Made by a program: the position numbers and the translations under genes. Below the pieces are notes generated by a model, which saw only the letters and a list, made by a program, of their open reading frames with translations, was not told where the DNA came from and made no database searches. A stretch of 5,598 nucleotides of DNA, taken from Candidatus Bipolaricaulota bacterium (GTDB lineage: Bacteria; Bipolaricaulota; Bipolaricaulia; M55B111). Below, piece by piece: positions 4,950 through 5,598 of the stretch; the first letter of the stretch is position 1; each line of letters starts with the position of its first letter. The stretch lies in NCBI GenBank assembly GCA_018334595.1, contig JAGXLQ010000097.1:1-5598 (forward strand), given 5' to 3'.

Positions 4950-5598
4950 TCAACCGAGAGGGTTAAAGACCTCCCTCTTCGGGGACCGGGAGAAGAATTC
5001 ATAACCCTTTTCGGTTATATAGACCATGTCCTCGATCCTTACTCCACCCCAACCGGGAAGGTATATTCCGGGTTCGACCGTGACTACCATCCCTTCCTCG
5101 AGCACGTTATCCTCGGTCTGGGCGAGCCTCGGCTTCTCGTGGATCTCCAGGCCGACGCCGTGGCCGAGCCCGTGGCCATACTTATCCCCGTAACCGTGCT
5201 CCTCAATCACGTCCCTGGCCTTCCCGTCAACTTCCTTAGTACTTTCTCCGGGACCAAGCGCAGCAAGCCCGACTTCCTGGGCTTCGAGGACGATCTCGTA
5301 GACCTCCTGCATCTTGTCCGTTGGCTCCCCGATGAAGACGGTCCTGGTCATGTCCGAGCAATAACCCCTGTACTTTGCCCCCATGTCGATGAGGAGGATA
5401 TCTCCTTCCCTGACCTCTCTGTCACCAGGCGTGGCATGAGGAAGGGCGCTGTTCGCCCCCAAGGCAACAATTGGGTCGAAGGAAACCGATTCCGCTCCCT
5501 GTTTCTTCATGAAGAACTCCAGTTCAACGGCTATCTCCGACTCGGTCATTCCCGGTTTGACGTAATCCATCAGGTAGGCAAACGTATCGTCCGCTATC
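4950..5598 (-). CDS. M24 family Xaa-Pro aminopeptidase/dipeptidase, C-terminal catalytic part
   Basis: The frame stays open through the right edge, with typical M24 residues (IADDTFAYL) before the first in-window Met at 5570, so that Met is internal and the 5' end is missing. About 215 residues are visible, covering most of the pita-bread catalytic domain that removes residues next to proline. Counting from the Met at 5570, the five dinuclear-metal ligands are all present: Asp62 (LLIDMGA), Asp73 (CSDMTRT), His137 (GHGLGHGVGLEIHE), Glu166 (VTVEPGIYLPG) and Glu180 (VRIEDMV). The catalytic His144 is present too. The motif SFDPIVALGANSALPHA (30-46) carries the substrate-side His at 45. The extended GHGLGHGVGLEIHE spacing favours Xaa-Pro peptidases over methionine aminopeptidase. 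The stop is TGA at 4952-4950. The missing N-terminal domain would decide between aminopeptidase P and prolidase. Confidence 0.93.
   Translation of the reverse strand, partial: IADDTFAYLMDYVKPGMTESEIAVELEFFMKKQGAESVSFDPIVALGANSALPHATPGDREVREGDILLIDMGAKYRGYCSDMTRTVFIGEPTDKMQEVYEIVLEAQEVGLAALGPGESTKEVDGKARDVIEEHGYGDKYGHGLGHGVGLEIHEKPRLAQTEDNVLEEGMVVTVEPGIYLPGWGGVRIEDMVYITEKGYEFFSRSPKREVFNPLG

Noticed and set aside
4954..4982. Imperfect nine-pair hairpin (one bulged base) at the convergent ruvX/peptidase 3' ends, possible terminator
   Set aside because: It lies inside the last codons of the peptidase gene and no T-run follows on either strand, so it is not credible as an intrinsic terminator.

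Overview
The window looks like ordinary bacterial chromosome, and I found no mobile element, CRISPR array, tRNA or rRNA. The bacterial assignment rests on a RuvX/YqgF gene, Shine-Dalgarno sequences of the GGAGGT type ahead of several genes, and a Sec-type signal peptide. The substrate-binding protein has no lipobox cysteine, so it is probably released into a periplasm. That favours a diderm (Gram-negative or Thermotoga-like) envelope over a classical Gram-positive one, but the phylum cannot be fixed from this sequence.

From right to left, most of the window is a minus-strand transport operon. A family 5 (peptide/nickel/oligosaccharide) substrate-binding protein (2343-3926) is followed by two inner-membrane permeases, DppB-like (1238-2245) and DppC-like (281-1132). 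After a 142-nt gap comes the start of a class I/II aminotransferase (1-138, running off the left edge). The two ATPase genes that usually follow dppC are not present here. A perfect 15-bp stem-loop (2280-2318) separates the binding-protein gene from the permeases and is the clearest non-coding structure in the window.

Between the binding-protein gene and the divergent ruvX gene lies a 583-nt non-coding stretch (3927-4509) that is AT-rich in its middle. It holds a probable minus-strand promoter, a near-perfect repeat of that promoter's upstream half about 205 nt away, a dyad, and a structured leader for the transport operon. The leader contains a strong Shine-Dalgarno site in front of a seven-codon ORF, then a hairpin whose G-U pairs fit only the minus-strand RNA.

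On the right, ruvX (4510-4932, plus strand) converges on the 3' end of an M24 Xaa-Pro peptidase gene (4950-5598, minus strand, 5' end outside the window), with only 17 nt between the stop codons.

Peptide uptake, a proline-specific peptidase and an aminotransferase side by side would fit an organism that lives on peptides and amino acids. This is inference: the binding protein lacks the aspartate that OppA and DppA use to hold a peptide amino terminus, so its ligand could be something other than a peptide. The coding content is conventional. The points worth a second look are the operon leader, the intercistronic hairpin and the ligand identity.
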